Positions 44,281 through 54,217 are shown, counted from the stretch's first letter. The stretch: 64,000 bases of DNA from Flavobacterium sp. IB48 (GCF_016405855.1 NZ_JAEFCA010000001.1:1298372-1362371), one strand, 5' to 3'. Numbers and translations are program-made. The notes: generated from the sequence alone by a model not told the origin.

Positions 44281-46518
44281 ATGAAAAACAAAATGATATA
44301 CCTTTCGGCGGCTTTGGTTTTTGCATTATTTACTTCTTGTAAAAATGAAACACCGACTGTAGCTTCAAATTCGGCGGAGACTGAAGAATACGTTGGAAAA
44401 GAAATAGGTACTGAACATGATGCTGAAATCGACAAGCTGATTTCGCAAATGACATTAGAAGAAAAAATAGGAATGCTCCACGGTAACAGTATGTTTGCTA
44501 ACACAGGAGTAAAACGTTTAGGAATTCCAGAATTAAAAATGGCCGATGGTCCGTTGGGAGTTCGTGAAGAAATTTCTAGAGACAATTGGGCTCCGGCAGG
44601 ATGGACAAACGATTTTGCAACGTATTATCCAGCTGGCGGTGCTTTGGCAGCAACTTGGAATGCCGAAATGGCTCATACTTTTGGAACCAGTTTAGGAGAA
44701 GAATTACGTGCAAGAGATAAAGATATGTTGCTTTCTCCAGCAATTAATATGGTAAGAACACCGCTAGGAGGAAGAACTTACGAATACATGTCAGAAGATC
44801 CGTTTTTGAATAAAAAAATCGCAGTGCCTTTGGTTGTAGGTTTACAGGAAAAAGATGTAATGGCTTGTGTAAAACACTATGCAGCAAACAATCAGGAAAC
44901 CAATCGTGATTTTGTAGATGTGCAAATTGATGAGCGTACACTTCGCGAAATTTATCTTCCAGCTTTTGAAGCTACTGTAAAAGAAGCAAAAGCTTACAGT
45001 ATCATGGGAGCATACAATAAATTCAGAGGAGAATATTTATGTGAAAATGATTATATGCTGAATAAAATCCTTCGTGATGAATGGGGATTTAAAGGTATTG
45101 TAGTTTCAGATTGGGCTGCGGTGCATTCTACAGCAAAATCTTTGAAAAGCGGTTTGGATATTGAAATGGGAACGCCAAAACCTTTCAATGAATTTTTCTT
45201 GGCAGATAAATTAATCGCGGCTGTAAAATCTGGAGAAGTTTCAGAAAAAGAAATTGATTTGCATGTAAAACGTATTTTAAGAGTTTTATTCCAAGTAAAA
45301 GCAATGGGTGGAGGAGAGCGTGCAAAAGGAAGTATCGCAACCGAAGCACATTATCAAGATGCGTACAAAATTGCAGCTGAAGCGATTGTATTGTTGAAAA
45401 ACGAAAATAATGCATTGCCTTTAAAACTAGACGGAGTAAAATCTATCGCAGTAATTGGAAACAATGCGACAAAGAAAAATGCTCTTGGCGGATTTGGAGC
45501 TGGAGTGAAAACGAAAAGAGAAGTTACACCTCTTGAAGGTCTTAAAAATAGGCTTCCTGCATCAGTTAAAATTAATTATGCTGAAGGATATTTAGAGCGT
45601 TACGATAAAAAGAACAGAGGAAATTTAGGAAATATCACGGCTAATGGGCCAGTTACAATTGATGAACTAGATCCAGCAAAAGTTAAAGAAGCAGTAGAGG
45701 CAGCTAAAAACTCTGATGTGGCGATTATTTTTGCGGGTTCAAATCGCGATTATGAAACAGAAGCTTCAGATCGTAGAGATTTACATTTGCCATTCGGACA
45801 AGCAGAATTAATCAAACAAGTATTGGCGGTAAATCCAAAAACTATTGTAGTTATGGTAGCTGGTGCTCCATTTGATATTAATGAAGTGAGCCAAAAAACT
45901 TCAGCTTTGGTTTGGAGTTGGTTTAATGGTTCTGAAGGCGGAAATGCTTTGGCTGATGTGATTTTAGGAAAAGTAAATCCGTCAGGAAAATTACCTTGGA
46001 CAATGCCAGTAGCTCTAAAAGATTCTCCTGCACATGCGACAAACAGTTTCCCTGGAGACAAAACAGTAAATTATGCCGAAGGACTCTTAATTGGATACCG
46101 TTGGTTTGATACTAAAAATGTTGCGCCATTATATCCTTTCGGTTACGGATTATCATACACCACTTTTGCTTTAGATAACGTAAAAGCAGACAAAGATTCG
46201 TATGCTCAAAATGATGTAATAGAAGTTTCTTTAGATGTTAAAAACACAGGAAAAGCAGAAGGAAAAGAAGTAGTACAGTTATATACTTCAAAATCTGATT
46301 CTAAAATTACTCGTGCAGCACAAGAATTAAAAGGTTTCAAAAAAGTTGCTGTTAAGGCTGGAAGTTCAGAAAAAATAACGATTAAAGTTCCTGTAAAAGA
46401 ATTGGCATATTATGATGTTGCTTCTAAAAAATGGACAGTTGAACCAGGAAAATATACTTTAAAAGTAGGAACTTCTTCTAGAGATATCAAAAAAGAAATT
46501 CAAGTAACAGTTAAATAA
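44281..46518 (+). CDS. GH3 family glycoside hydrolase, probable beta-glucosidase (lipoprotein)
   Basis: 745 aa with lipobox FTSCKNE. Full GH3 architecture: barrel with KMADGPLGVRE and KHYAANNQE, nucleophile D277 in GIVVSDWAAVH, alpha/beta sandwich (IAVIGNNATKKNALGGFGAG, IFAGSNRDYETEASDR), and FnIII-like end (EGKEVVQLYTSKSDS). The SDW motif and overall form match GH3 beta-glucosidases, which here would cut the glucan backbone after xylose removal. It is followed by a stem-loop. Confidence 0.92.
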   Translation: MKNKMIYLSAALVFALFTSCKNETPTVASNSAETEEYVGKEIGTEHDAEIDKLISQMTLEEKIGMLHGNSMFANTGVKRLGIPELKMADGPLGVREEISRDNWAPAGWTNDFATYYPAGGALAATWNAEMAHTFGTSLGEELRARDKDMLLSPAINMVRTPLGGRTYEYMSEDPFLNKKIAVPLVVGLQEKDVMACVKHYAANNQETNRDFVDVQIDERTLREIYLPAFEATVKEAKAYSIMGAYNKFRGEYLCENDYMLNKILRDEWGFKGIVVSDWAAVHSTAKSLKSGLDIEMGTPKPFNEFFLADKLIAAVKSGEVSEKEIDLHVKRILRVLFQVKAMGGGERAKGSIATEAHYQDAYKIAAEAIVLLKNENNALPLKLDGVKSIAVIGNNATKKNALGGFGAGVKTKREVTPLEGLKNRLPASVKINYAEGYLERYDKKNRGNLGNITANGPVTIDELDPAKVKEAVEAAKNSDVAIIFAGSNRDYETEASDRRDLHLPFGQAELIKQVLAVNPKTIVVMVAGAPFDINEVSQKTSALVWSWFNGSEGGNALADVILGKVNPSGKLPWTMPVALKDSPAHATNSFPGDKTVNYAEGLLIGYRWFDTKNVAPLYPFGYGLSYTTFALDNVKADKDSYAQNDVIEVSLDVKNTGKAEGKEVVQLYTSKSDSKITRAAQELKGFKKVAVKAGSSEKITIKVPVKELAYYDVASKKWTVEPGKYTLKVGTSSRDIKKEIQVTVK

Positions 46519-46551
46519 AACTTTTTATTGCTATAAAATAACCACACTATT

Positions 46552-46578
46552 AACGCCAGCCCACTAAAAGCTGGCGTT
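46552..46578 (+). terminator. Stem-loop after GH3
   Basis: AACGCCAGC / GCTGGCGTT with a 9-base loop followed by a GATTTT stretch, between GH3 and GH5. A weak or partial terminator. Confidence 0.65.
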
Positions 46579-46614
46579 GATTTTAAAAACTTAACTTAAC
46601 TTAAACCAAACGAA

Positions 46615-48120
46615 ATGAAAAAAACAATCAAAGACTATATCTTGAGTTTTGTATTATGTTTTGCTTTTTTAGGCGTTTTAGCCTGCAGTTCAGACAAAGA
46701 AAGCACACCAGAAACAACGATAAAAACACTTACTGCAAGTACCAATAAAATTGATTTTGACGGTAAAGAAAATACTTCAGATATCACTATTAATTCAGAA
46801 GCCACAGTTTGGAATTTGGCTAGTTCTGAAAGTTGGCTAAAAGTGAGCCAGGCAACTGGAAATAAAGGAAGTGTAATTGTTAGAATAACGGCTTCTGCCA
46901 ATACAGAAACGACTACCAGAACAGCTTCAATCACGTTAAGCTCAAGTGAGGCAAAAACGGTGACAATAGCGGTTTCGCAAACTGCAGCTACAGTTGTTGC
47001 AGGTTTATATCCTAGTTATAACACCAATCCAATTGCGGCAGATGCTTCTGGAATGGGAAGTTCTGCTGTTGAATTAGCTGCAAAAATTAAATTAGGATGG
47101 AATATTGGAAACACTTTGGAAGCAACTGGAAGCGAAACTGCTTGGGGAAATCCAAAAGTGACAAAAGCTTTGATTGACGCCGTAAAAGCAAACGGATTTA
47201 ATGCTATTCGTATTCCATGTTCTTGGAATCAAAATTTAGAAAATGCTACAACGGCCAAAATCAAAACAGAATGGCTTGATAGAGTAAAAGAAGTGGTACA
47301 ATATTGCGTAGATAATGATATGTATGTAGTCGTAAATATCCATTGGGACGGCGGATGGCTAGAAAATAATATCACAGAAGCTAAAAAAGTTGAAACGAAT
47401 GCAAAACAAAAAGCTTTCTGGGAACAAATCGCAACTCATTTACGCGGATTTGACGAACATTTACTTTTTGCAAGCGCCAACGAACCAGCAGTTGAAGATG
47501 CAACTCAAATGGCAGTTTTGACTTCGTATCACCAAACCTTTATTGATGCTGTTCGTTCTACTGGAGGAAAAAATGCAACTCGTGTTTTGGTAGTTCAAGG
47601 ACCAACAACAGATATCGAAAAAACAAACAAATTAATGACTACATTGCCAACAGATAAAGTTGCAGGCAGAATGATGGTCGAAGTGCACTACTATTCTCCA
47701 TGGAATTTTGCTGGTTTAACCAAAGACGAAACTTGGGGTAAAATGTTCTATTACTGGGGAGCAGGATTTCATTCTGCAACCGATACTGAACGAAACCCAA
47801 CTTGGGGAGAAGAAGCCGATTTAGAAAAGAATTTCAAATTGATGAAAACACAGTTTGTTGACAAAGGAATTCCAGTTCTTTTAGGAGAATTTGGAGCAAT
47901 TAGAAGAACAACTTTAACTGGAGATGCTTTGACTTTACATTTAAATTCAAGAGCGTATTATTTAAAAACGGTAGTCAAAACAGCAAAAGCAAACGGATTA
48001 TTACCTTTTTATTGGGATGAAGGAAGTCTAGGAAACAACGGTTTCGGAATCATGGATAGAAGCAATAATACCGTCTTCGATACACAAGCTTTAAACGCTT
48101 TAATAGACGGATTAAAGTAA
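46615..48120 (+). CDS. BACON-GH5 endo-glucanase/xyloglucanase (lipoprotein)
   Basis: 501 aa. Lipobox LGVLACSSD places it on the cell surface. A BACON domain (about 38-125) shows WNLASSESWLKVS and SITLSSSEAKTVTIAVSQ, followed by a GH5 barrel beginning IKLGWNIGNTLEATGSETAWG, a GH5_4-type start. Acid/base E290 is in ASANEPAV and nucleophile E425 in LLGEFGAIR. BACON-GH5 lipoproteins of this kind, such as the Bacteroides ovatus enzyme, are surface endo-xyloglucanases, and this gene is the main reason for proposing that substrate. Confidence 0.93.
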   Translation: MKKTIKDYILSFVLCFAFLGVLACSSDKESTPETTIKTLTASTNKIDFDGKENTSDITINSEATVWNLASSESWLKVSQATGNKGSVIVRITASANTETTTRTASITLSSSEAKTVTIAVSQTAATVVAGLYPSYNTNPIAADASGMGSSAVELAAKIKLGWNIGNTLEATGSETAWGNPKVTKALIDAVKANGFNAIRIPCSWNQNLENATTAKIKTEWLDRVKEVVQYCVDNDMYVVVNIHWDGGWLENNITEAKKVETNAKQKAFWEQIATHLRGFDEHLLFASANEPAVEDATQMAVLTSYHQTFIDAVRSTGGKNATRVLVVQGPTTDIEKTNKLMTTLPTDKVAGRMMVEVHYYSPWNFAGLTKDETWGKMFYYWGAGFHSATDTERNPTWGEEADLEKNFKLMKTQFVDKGIPVLLGEFGAIRRTTLTGDALTLHLNSRAYYLKTVVKTAKANGLLPFYWDEGSLGNNGFGIMDRSNNTVFDTQALNALIDGLK

Positions 48121-48139
48121 AAAAATTAGTTTAAATCCT

Positions 48140-48205
48140 ATAAGTGATATAAATAAACTTAAGCGCAATTATACGTAAAAACTTAAAATGACTTATATCA
48201 CTTAT
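48140..48205. repeat. Inverted repeat (13-bp perfect arms)
   Basis: ATAAGTGATATAA at 48140-48152 and TTATATCACTTAT at 48193-48205, between GH5 and the acetylesterase. Confidence 0.85.
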
Positions 48206-48234
48206 GTGGTTTAAAAGATATTTAAATTAAAAAA

Positions 48235-50181
48235 ATGAAAAAGAGTGTAATATTTATTTTTCTGTTAATTAGTGTTTTAGCTAATGCTAATGTGAGAATG
48301 CCTTTAATATTCTCTGACGGAATGGTACTCCAAAGAAACAAGCAAATTCCGATTTGGGGTTTTGCAGATGCAAATGAAAGTGTAGAAATTTATTTTAACA
48401 AACAAATTAAGAAAACTACGGCTGATAAAAATGGAAAATGGACGATAAATTTAGCTGCGGAAAAAGCCGGCGGACCATTTGAATTAATCGTAATTGGAAA
48501 AAATCAAATTACTATTAAAAATGTTTTGGTTGGAGAAGTTTGGATTTGCAGCGGACAATCGAATATGGAATTTCAGGTTTTCAAAACCATGAATGCTGAA
48601 AAAGAAATTAGCAGTGCCGATTATCCAATGATTCGTCATTTTGGCGTTGCACAAGATTTAAGCGGAACTCCAAAAGACGATTTAAAACAAGGTAAATGGG
48701 AAGAAGCTAACAAAGAAAATGTAGGCAATTTTACAGCGGTTGGATATTACTTTGCTAGAAAACTTTATTCAGAATTAAAGATCCCAATTGGAATCATCAA
48801 TACTTCTTGGGGCGGAACCAATGTAGAAACTTGGACAAGCCGTGAAGCTTTCGAAAAAAGCGACGAGTTTAAATCGATGATTGCTAATGTACCAACGGTA
48901 GATATCAATGCCATTTTTGAAACCTATAAAAAATCGGTTTTAGATAATCTGAAAAAAGTACAAGGTTTTGATGTTTCAATGGAAAACGAAGAGCAATTCA
49001 AAAATTTAGACTTTCAAGATAACAACTGGCCAGAAATAAAAGTGCCATCACTTTGGGAAAACCAACAAATCGGAAATATAGACGGAATTGTTTGGATGCG
49101 AAAAACAATAGTTTTAACAGCAGAACAAGCCAAAAAAGAAGCCGTTTTACATTTAGCAAAAGTAGATGATGAAGACAAAACCTTTGTAAACGGAGTAGAA
49201 ATTGGAACAAACAATCTTTGGGATGCCAAAAGAATTTACAAAATTCCAGCAAACGTTTTAAAAGAAGGTACAAACGTAATCGCCGTAAGAATTACAGATT
49301 ACAGCGGCGGCGGCGGAATCTATGGCGATCCAGAAGATTTAAAAATTGATTTTAAAGATTCAAACTTTCCACTTGAAGGACTTTGGAAATTCAACGTTAT
49401 TAAAGTAAGAATCGAAGTTTCGCCAAACAGTTATCCGTCATTATTGTACAATGCAATGGTAAATCCGTTGGTTCCTTACGCAATGCAAGGCGTTTTATGG
49501 TATCAAGGAGAGGCGAATGTTTGGAGAGCAAAACAATACAAAAAAGCATTTCCGTTAATGATCAACGATTGGAGAACCAAATTTAAACAAGGCAATTTTC
49601 CATTTTATTTTGTGCAATTATCCACTTTTGACGAATTTGGCGGCAACAGCCAAAAAGGAAGCCGTTGGGCAGAACTTCGCGAAGCACAATCTCAAACTTT
49701 AAAATTGCCAAACACTGGAATGGCTGTTACCACCGATATTGGAAATGCAAAAGATATTCATCCAACCAACAAACAAGACATCGGTTTGCGTTTGGCAGCA
49801 ATTGCGATGAATAACATTTACGGCAAAAAACAAGTTCACAGCGGACCAACTTATAAATCTCAAGAAGTAAAAGGAAACCAGATTATCTTAAGTTTCGATA
49901 ATATTGGCAGCGGATTATCAACGCCAAACAATGATGAATTAAAAGGTTTCGAAATTGCAGGTGGAGACAAAGTTTTTCATTCCGCGAAAGCGATAATTAA
50001 AGATGACAAAATAATCGTTTCAAGCGATCAAGTTCAAAATCCAGTTGCAGTGCATTACGGTTGGGCAGACGACGATACAAAGATTAATCTCTTTAATAAA
50101 GAAAAATTCCCTGCATCGCCATTTAGAACGGATAATTGGGAGATGATTACGGCAAATGAGGAATATAAAGTGAGCAAGTAA
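48235..50181 (+). CDS. SGNH-type acetylesterase (sialate O-acetylesterase family, SASA)
   Basis: 648 aa, exported (signal ending LANAN). The SGNH block has S109 in CSGQSNMEF, and a late catalytic His, H509, in DIHPTNKQDIG. Between them (about 245-385) lies a jelly-roll sugar-binding-like insert (LDFQDNNWPEIKVPSLW, RKTIVLTAEQ, DYSGGGGIYGDP), as in other long SASA proteins. In this PUL it probably removes O-acetyl groups from xyloglucan side chains. The family name reflects the first substrate described; sialic acid is not implied. Confidence 0.87.
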   Translation: MKKSVIFIFLLISVLANANVRMPLIFSDGMVLQRNKQIPIWGFADANESVEIYFNKQIKKTTADKNGKWTINLAAEKAGGPFELIVIGKNQITIKNVLVGEVWICSGQSNMEFQVFKTMNAEKEISSADYPMIRHFGVAQDLSGTPKDDLKQGKWEEANKENVGNFTAVGYYFARKLYSELKIPIGIINTSWGGTNVETWTSREAFEKSDEFKSMIANVPTVDINAIFETYKKSVLDNLKKVQGFDVSMENEEQFKNLDFQDNNWPEIKVPSLWENQQIGNIDGIVWMRKTIVLTAEQAKKEAVLHLAKVDDEDKTFVNGVEIGTNNLWDAKRIYKIPANVLKEGTNVIAVRITDYSGGGGIYGDPEDLKIDFKDSNFPLEGLWKFNVIKVRIEVSPNSYPSLLYNAMVNPLVPYAMQGVLWYQGEANVWRAKQYKKAFPLMINDWRTKFKQGNFPFYFVQLSTFDEFGGNSQKGSRWAELREAQSQTLKLPNTGMAVTTDIGNAKDIHPTNKQDIGLRLAAIAMNNIYGKKQVHSGPTYKSQEVKGNQIILSFDNIGSGLSTPNNDELKGFEIAGGDKVFHSAKAIIKDDKIIVSSDQVQNPVAVHYGWADDDTKINLFNKEKFPASPFRTDNWEMITANEEYKVSK

Positions 50182-50214
50182 TTGTTTGATGATACAAGAT
50201 TAATACAATAGTTT

Positions 50215-50316
50215 TTGTCATTCCGAGGAACGAGGAATCACACTAGAAATTCCACAAAGTGAATTACCTATCTTTGTCGATTTACGAGTGTGATTCCTCG
50301 TTCCTCGGAATGACAA
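50215..50316. repeat. Perfect 30-bp inverted repeat
   Basis: Arms at 50215-50244 and 50287-50316 are exact reverse complements with a 42-bp spacer. The arm core is ATTCCGAGGAACGAGGAATC, itself partly palindromic. It fills the gap before GH95. Confidence 0.95.
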
Positions 50317-50343
50317 GATTGCAGAAATACTAGATGTAAAAAC

Positions 50344-52791
50344 ATGATTCAAAATAACAAGCCTATGAATTCAAAAATCATTATAAAAACATTTCTCATT
50401 TTACTTCTCACATCTTACTATACAAACATTTTGGCGCAATCCAAAAATGTTTTATGGTACAAACAACCAGCAGAATTCTTTGAAGAAAGCTTGGTTTTAG
50501 GAAACGGAAAAATGGGAGCAACCGTTTTTGGAGGAGCCAATTCGGATAAAATTTATCTGAACGACATTACACTTTGGTCGGGCGAACCCGTAAATGCTAA
50601 TATGAGTCCCGAAGCGTACAAAAATATTCCGGCAATTCGTGAAGCATTAAAAAACGAAAACTATAAACTGGCAGAAGAACTGAATAAAAAAGTTCAGGGA
50701 AAAAATTCAGAATCGTATGCGCCTTTAGGAACATTAGAAATCAATAATTCTGAGAAAGGCAAAGCAGTAAATTATCATAGAGAATTGGATCTTTCGAACG
50801 CTATTTCAAAAGTAAGCTACGAAATGGCGGGTATAAAATATACTCGAGAATATTTTGTGTCGGCTCCAGATAAAGTTATGATTATCAAATTGACAGCAGA
50901 TCAAAAAGGAGCTTTAAATTTCGATATTAATCTAAAAAGCCTTTTGCAATCTAATGTCGAAGTGCGAAACAACATTTTGGTATTAAAAGGTTCTGCGCCA
51001 ATTCATGAAAACACAGGATATAATGTTTCTCCAAAATATTTGAGCTTAAAAGAAAGAGGAACAAGATTTACAGGTTTAGTTCAAATCAAAAAAACAGACG
51101 GAACTGTTACAAGTTCTCGAGAAACCTTGATTTTAAAAGACGCAACAGAGGCGATTATTTTCGTTTCTGTTGCAACAAGTTTTAATGGTTTTGATAAAAA
51201 TCCAGCGTCAGAAGGTTTAGATGATGTTTCAATTGCTTTGCAAAATCTGAATAATGCTTATGCAAAAGCATTCGATAAACTAAAAGAATCTCACATTACC
51301 GATTATCAAAAATTCTTCAATCGCGTTAACTTAGATTTAGGAAAAACAACCGCTCCAGATTTGCCAACCGACGAACGTTTATTGCGCTACGCTGACGGAA
51401 AAGAAGATAAAAACCTAGAAATTCTATATTTCAATTTCGGACGTTACTTATTAATAAGTTCATCAAGAACTTTAGGTGTTCCAGTCAATTTGCAAGGACT
51501 TTGGAATCCGTATGTAAATCCGCCTTGGAGCAGTAATTATACGATGAATATCAATCTGGAAGAAAATTATTGGTTGGCAGAAAACACCAATCTTTCAGAA
51601 ATGCATCAATCACTTTTAAGTTTTATAAAAAACCTTTCGGTAACAGGAAAAGTCACGGCCAAAACTTTTTACGGAGTAGATAAAGGTTGGGCGGCGGCTC
51701 ATAATTCAGATATCTGGGCAATGACAAATCCAGTTGGGCAGTTTGGAAAAGAAGATCCAATGTGGGCGTGCTGGCCAATGGCGCAAGCGTGGTTGAGTAC
51801 TCATATTTGGGAACATTATACTTTTACGCAAGATTTAGCCTATTTGAAAAAAGATGGATATCCGTTAATGAAAGGCGCGGCCGAATTTTGTTTAGGCTGG
51901 TTGGTTACTGATAAAAATAGAAACTTGATTACGTCACCTTCTACTTCGCCAGAAAATCAATATAAACTGGCTGATGGTTTTGTAGGCGCAACATTCTACG
52001 GAGGAACTGCCGATTTAGCAATGATTCGCGAATGCTTTGAGAAAACGATAAAAGCTTCAAAAGTGCTAAATACTAATGCCGGTTTTAGAAAAGAACTAGA
52101 AACAGCACTTTCAAAACTGCATCCTTATCAAATTGGCAAAAAAGGAAACTTGCAGGAATGGTATTTTGATTGGGACGATAATGATCCAAAACACCGTCAT
52201 CAATCGCACTTATTTGGGCTTTTTCCTGGCGATCATATCACACCTTTGAAAACTCCAGATTTAGCTGAAGCCTCAAAAAAGGCATTAGAAATAAAAGGCG
52301 ACGAAACCACAGGTTGGTCAAAAGGTTGGAGAATCAATCTTTGGGCAAGACTTTGGGACGGAAATCGTGCTTATAAAATGTTTCGAGAATTACTTCGCTA
52401 CGTTGATCCAGACGGTAAAAAAACAGAAACGCCAAGAAGAGGAGGAGGGACATATCCGAATTTATTCGACGCGCATCCGCCATTTCAAATTGATGGAAAT
52501 TTTGGAGGTACGGCCGCAGTTGCCGAAATGTTAGTGCAATCAGACGAAAATGAAATTAGATTATTGCCTGCTTTGCCAGACGCTTGGTCAGAAGGTTCTG
52601 TAAAAGGAATTTGCGCTAGAGGTGGGTTTGAAATTGAAATGAATTGGAACAATAAAATAGTTCAGGAAATAACAATTTCTTCTAAAATTGGAGGGAAGAC
52701 AACTTTGATTTATGGTGACAATAAGCGAGAAGTTGAATTGAAAAAGGGAGAAAAAAAGATTCTGCAGCTTTGGGTTAAAGAGAAAAAGTAA
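50344..52791 (+). CDS. GH95 family alpha-L-fucosidase
   Basis: 815 aa with a signal-anchor or signal peptide (core IIIKTFLILLLTSYY). The N-terminal beta domain starts WYKQPAEFFEESLVLGNGKM, followed by an (alpha/alpha)6 barrel. Motifs: TMNINLEENYW (the Asn pair that activates water), TSPSTSPENQY and FQIDGNFGGTAAVAEML with the conserved Asp. GH95 enzymes hydrolyse alpha-1,2-fucose, or alpha-galactose in a few, by inversion. Here it would remove the terminal fucose of fucogalactoxyloglucan. The ATG at 50365 is an alternative start giving a more usual signal peptide. Last gene of the PUL. Confidence 0.92.
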   Translation: MIQNNKPMNSKIIIKTFLILLLTSYYTNILAQSKNVLWYKQPAEFFEESLVLGNGKMGATVFGGANSDKIYLNDITLWSGEPVNANMSPEAYKNIPAIREALKNENYKLAEELNKKVQGKNSESYAPLGTLEINNSEKGKAVNYHRELDLSNAISKVSYEMAGIKYTREYFVSAPDKVMIIKLTADQKGALNFDINLKSLLQSNVEVRNNILVLKGSAPIHENTGYNVSPKYLSLKERGTRFTGLVQIKKTDGTVTSSRETLILKDATEAIIFVSVATSFNGFDKNPASEGLDDVSIALQNLNNAYAKAFDKLKESHITDYQKFFNRVNLDLGKTTAPDLPTDERLLRYADGKEDKNLEILYFNFGRYLLISSSRTLGVPVNLQGLWNPYVNPPWSSNYTMNINLEENYWLAENTNLSEMHQSLLSFIKNLSVTGKVTAKTFYGVDKGWAAAHNSDIWAMTNPVGQFGKEDPMWACWPMAQAWLSTHIWEHYTFTQDLAYLKKDGYPLMKGAAEFCLGWLVTDKNRNLITSPSTSPENQYKLADGFVGATFYGGTADLAMIRECFEKTIKASKVLNTNAGFRKELETALSKLHPYQIGKKGNLQEWYFDWDDNDPKHRHQSHLFGLFPGDHITPLKTPDLAEASKKALEIKGDETTGWSKGWRINLWARLWDGNRAYKMFRELLRYVDPDGKKTETPRRGGGTYPNLFDAHPPFQIDGNFGGTAAVAEMLVQSDENEIRLLPALPDAWSEGSVKGICARGGFEIEMNWNNKIVQEITISSKIGGKTTLIYGDNKREVELKKGEKKILQLWVKEKK

Positions 52792-52811
52792 ATTATTTAA
52801 ACGCGACAAGT

Positions 52812-52976
52812 AAGCTTCGGAGAAGCGAAATATTTATAGAATAAAATAGATAGTTACAATATAAAGCTCCAGCGGAGCGACATATAAATTATTTACAATT
52901 CAAATATTTCGCTTCGCTGAAGCTCTTTACATTCGGACGGCTTAATTTCTATAAATATATCGCCTCGCTGAGGCTT
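52812..52976. repeat. Imperfect inverted repeat region
   Basis: Outer arms (52812-52841 / 52947-52976) match imperfectly, sharing AAGC, GCGA and ATATTTATAGAA. Inside, AGCTCCAGCGGAGC and TTCGCTTCGCTGAAGCT form further stems. No ORF. Confidence 0.7.
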
Positions 52977-52982
52977 TCTAAC

Positions 52983-53022
52983 AATAAACCCGACAGGTTT
53001 CAAATACCTATCGGGTTTATTA
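52983..53022. terminator. Bidirectional terminator ending the PUL
   Basis: AATAAACCCGACAGGT / ACCTATCGGGTTTATT stem, one mismatch, between GH95 (+) and cvpA (-). Confidence 0.8.
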
Positions 53023-53067
53023 TTTGTAAACGAGAGGCTTCGACTTCGCTCAACCTGATAAAATGAA

Positions 53068-53616
53068 TTATTCCTTGTTTGTAGTTTGTTCTTTTTCTTC
53101 TGGTTTCTCAGAATGATCTTTTTTAAACGTTTCGTACCATTTCTCAATTGATGGATAAACAAAAGCAGCAACTTTCTTTACTGGATTATAAAAAATATAA
53201 TTATCTAAAGTTTCCTTTTTAGCGAAAGTATTATTGAAATTGATTTTCTCAAATAAAGCAATAAAAATACTTAGAATAAGAATCGTTTTTAATATCCTGA
53301 AAAATCCGCCTCCAAGTTTATTCATCCAGCCTAGCATGGCAAAATCGGCAATTCCAGTTAATATTTTCGCTAAGAAATAAACGCCAATTACAACTAAAAT
53401 AAAAGTCAGGATAAAAGCCGTAATCTGAATGTTGGTCGGATTCCAAGAAACATGTTTTGAAATCCATCCTGTCATTAACGAAGAAAATTTAATCGCAAGA
53501 TAAATTCCTAACAGCAAAGAAATAAAAGAAGCAACTTCTACAAAAAGTCCGTTTTTAATGCCTTTGTACAAACTATAACACAAAAGTGCACCAACGATAA
53601 TATCAAAAAAACTCAT
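53068..53616 (-). CDS. cvpA: CvpA family membrane protein
   Basis: A 182-aa inner-membrane protein with four predicted helices: an N-terminal FFDIIVGALLCYSLYKGIKNG, then VEVASFISLLLGIYLAIKF, TAFILTFILVVIGVYFLAKI and GFFRILKTILILSIFIALF. The C-terminal tail is charged. CvpA is needed for colicin V production in E. coli and for envelope stress resistance; the exact activity is unknown. A -7 box lies 27 bp upstream. Confidence 0.88.
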   Translation of the reverse strand: MSFFDIIVGALLCYSLYKGIKNGLFVEVASFISLLLGIYLAIKFSSLMTGWISKHVSWNPTNIQITAFILTFILVVIGVYFLAKILTGIADFAMLGWMNKLGGGFFRILKTILILSIFIALFEKINFNNTFAKKETLDNYIFYNPVKKVAAFVYPSIEKWYETFKKDHSEKPEEKEQTTNKE

Positions 53617-53642
53617 GTTTGGGTTTGGTGTTTAATGAGGCG

Positions 53643-53650
53643 CAAAGATA
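53643..53650 (-). promoter_or_regulatory. -7 box TATCTTTG of cvpA
   Basis: TAnnTTTG match on the minus strand, 27 bp before the ATG. Confidence 0.5.
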
Positions 53651-53757
53651 TATCTTTTTTTAGGTTCAAAGGTTCATAGTGACAAAGGTTGAGAGGTTTT
53701 TGCAGTTCTGTTTTTCGATGTATTTATTTTTTTTAGGTACATTGAGTTTGAACTCTG

Positions 53758-53765
53758 TATCTTTG
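53758..53765 (+). promoter_or_regulatory. -7 box TATCTTTG upstream of the gene at 53861
   Basis: TAnnTTTG match about 95 bp before the ATG. No clear -33 at the usual distance. Confidence 0.45.
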
Positions 53766-53860
53766 CAAATCAAATTTAGAGTTCAGATTGCATTCTGCCC
53801 CCTTCAGAAGTGATTTTTAAATCAGCAATCTAAAATCTACAATCAAAAAACAAAAATTAA

Positions 53861-54217
53861 ATGTCTAGAGATACACAATTAAAAGAGCGCTGGGAAAAGC
53901 TCGTTGATATACTTTCCAATCAATTTTCGCAAGGCGAAGATCTAGATTTGGATGCCATAATTTACTTAATCGGAGTTCAGGAATACGGAAAAGTGCACCG
54001 CGAATACAAAAAAGACGAAAAACTGAATTTAATGCACATTGCAATTTGTCGATTGCTGGAGCCATATGGATTTTATGAATTCGAATATTTCGACGATGAA
54101 GGCTGGCCTCATTACAAAGTAAAAGAAAATTTGCCACCGTTAAAAGCCGGTGAACAATCGGTTTTAATGAAAGAAGCGATAGTAAGTTATTTTTTAGAAA
54201 GAAAACTTATTGAGTAG
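53861..54217 (+). CDS. Conserved hypothetical protein
   Basis: A 118-aa soluble acidic protein, mostly helical, with LDLDAIIYLIGVQEYGK and a YEFEYFDDEGWPHYK segment. No family that I can name. It has normal codon use and lies upstream of a Cys-rich gene on the same strand, 61 bp apart. Confidence 0.7.
   Translation: MSRDTQLKERWEKLVDILSNQFSQGEDLDLDAIIYLIGVQEYGKVHREYKKDEKLNLMHIAICRLLEPYGFYEFEYFDDEGWPHYKVKENLPPLKAGEQSVLMKEAIVSYFLERKLIE

Noticed and set aside
48235..50181. Sialic acid metabolism
   Set aside because: Only the family name of the esterase suggests it; no sialidase or sialic acid catabolic gene is present and the context is plant glycan.
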